The notes beneath the pieces are model-generated. The model did not search any database, had not been told where the DNA came from, and worked only from the letters and a program-made list of their open reading frames with translations. Position numbers and translations under genes: made by a program. Shown piece by piece: positions 63,626-64,000 of a DNA stretch of 64,000 nucleotides. Numbering within the stretch: position 1 is the first letter of the stretch; every line of letters starts with the position of its first letter. Source of the stretch: Ptiloglossa arizonensis (taxonomy: Eukaryota; Arthropoda; Insecta; Hymenoptera; Colletidae); NCBI RefSeq assembly GCF_051014685.1, contig NW_027478389.1:2418001-2482000 (forward strand). Direction: 5' to 3'.

Positions 63626-64000
63626 TGGCCTAAGGAAAAAATACACATACCGTTGTAATCGGGCGAGTTTCTACTTTCAGATGCAACAGGAATTTTTGGG
63701 TTAGGTCTATCCGTTCGCGAGATATGGGAGTTTGAAACCAAGAAATGGTTGAGAAGGCAAAAAATTTTTCGCAATTTTGCTGCTCCAAAAGCTTAACCAG
63801 AATGGCCTAGGGAGAAAATACACATACCGTTGTAATTGGGCGAGTTTCTACTTTCAGATGCAATAGGAATTTTTGGGTTAGGTCAATCCCTTCGCGAGAT
63901 ATGGGAGTTTGAAGCCAAGAAATGGTAGAGAAGGCAAAAAATTTTTCACAATTCTGCTGCTCCAAACGCTTAACCAGAATGGCCTACGGAAAAAATACAC

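Larger units (their letters stand above)
9044..64000 (+). repeat. 177-bp satellite, homogenised core array (~310 monomers)
   Basis: Continuous head-to-tail monomers of 176-178 bp in one orientation, running off the right edge. Conserved segments in order from GGGAG are: GGGAGTTTGAAGCCAAG, AAATGGTTGAGAAGGC, a GCAAAAAATTTTTCGC dyad, AATTCTGCTGCTCC, AACGCTTAACCAGAATGG, CCTAGGGAAAAAATACAC, ATACCGTTGTAATCGGG, CGAGTTTCTACTTTCAG, then a variable stretch, and AATCCGTTCGCGAGATAT. Variation is confined to a few sites, for example AGCTAAG or AGACAAG for AGCCAAG and CCTATGG or CCTAAGG for CCTAGGG. I found no insertion longer than 5 bp, no strand switch and no foreign DNA. Open frames of 62-86 codons appear by chance and recur only where monomers are duplicated. 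Confidence 0.98.

Noticed and set aside
5678..64000. CRISPR-like array
   Set aside because: Repeats are contiguous 177-bp units with no unique spacers; this is satellite DNA.

Overview
The window is non-coding repetitive DNA from a eukaryote. An arthropod is likeliest, with insect a weak guess: the only complex sequence (about 2.2-3.9 kb) is AT-rich, and the foldback-like architecture on the left has its best parallel in insect elements. No rRNA, tRNA, CRISPR array, bacterial operon or recognisable protein-coding gene was found.

Left block (1-5677). A pyrimidine-rich minisatellite with a 20-bp unit, itself 8+12 bp, occupies 1-2234. It meets an AT-rich segment whose two ends (2235-2491 and 3699-3934) are inverted copies of each other. 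Beyond that the minisatellite resumes in the opposite orientation (3935-5272). Together this is one large foldback (inverted) structure around a unique loop of about 1.2 kb, and it resembles Foldback-type transposons. At 5272/5273 the minisatellite flips again with no spacer and runs to about 5677. The minisatellite has almost no stop codons on either strand, so it produces long illusory ORFs.

Right block (5678-64000). An uninterrupted tandem array of a ~177-bp satellite, about 330 monomers all in one orientation, fills the rest and runs off the window. The first ~19 monomers (to about 9043) are a divergent edge subfamily. The remaining ~310 form a homogenised core. The core carries many local higher-order duplications of different sizes (3, 5, 7, 8, 9, 10, 11 and 12 monomers; a 4-mer lies in the edge zone), not one regular higher-order repeat. 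Most core monomers carry a 17-bp motif matching 12 of 17 positions of the vertebrate CENP-B box, an A/T-tract dyad, and a TCGCGA palindrome. These properties suggest a centromeric or pericentromeric array, with the foldback block at its edge. That is inference, since the sequence alone cannot show kinetochore binding.

The possible novelties are the foldback element built from an 8/20-bp minisatellite, and the CENP-B-box-like satellite with layered, variable-size local amplifications.
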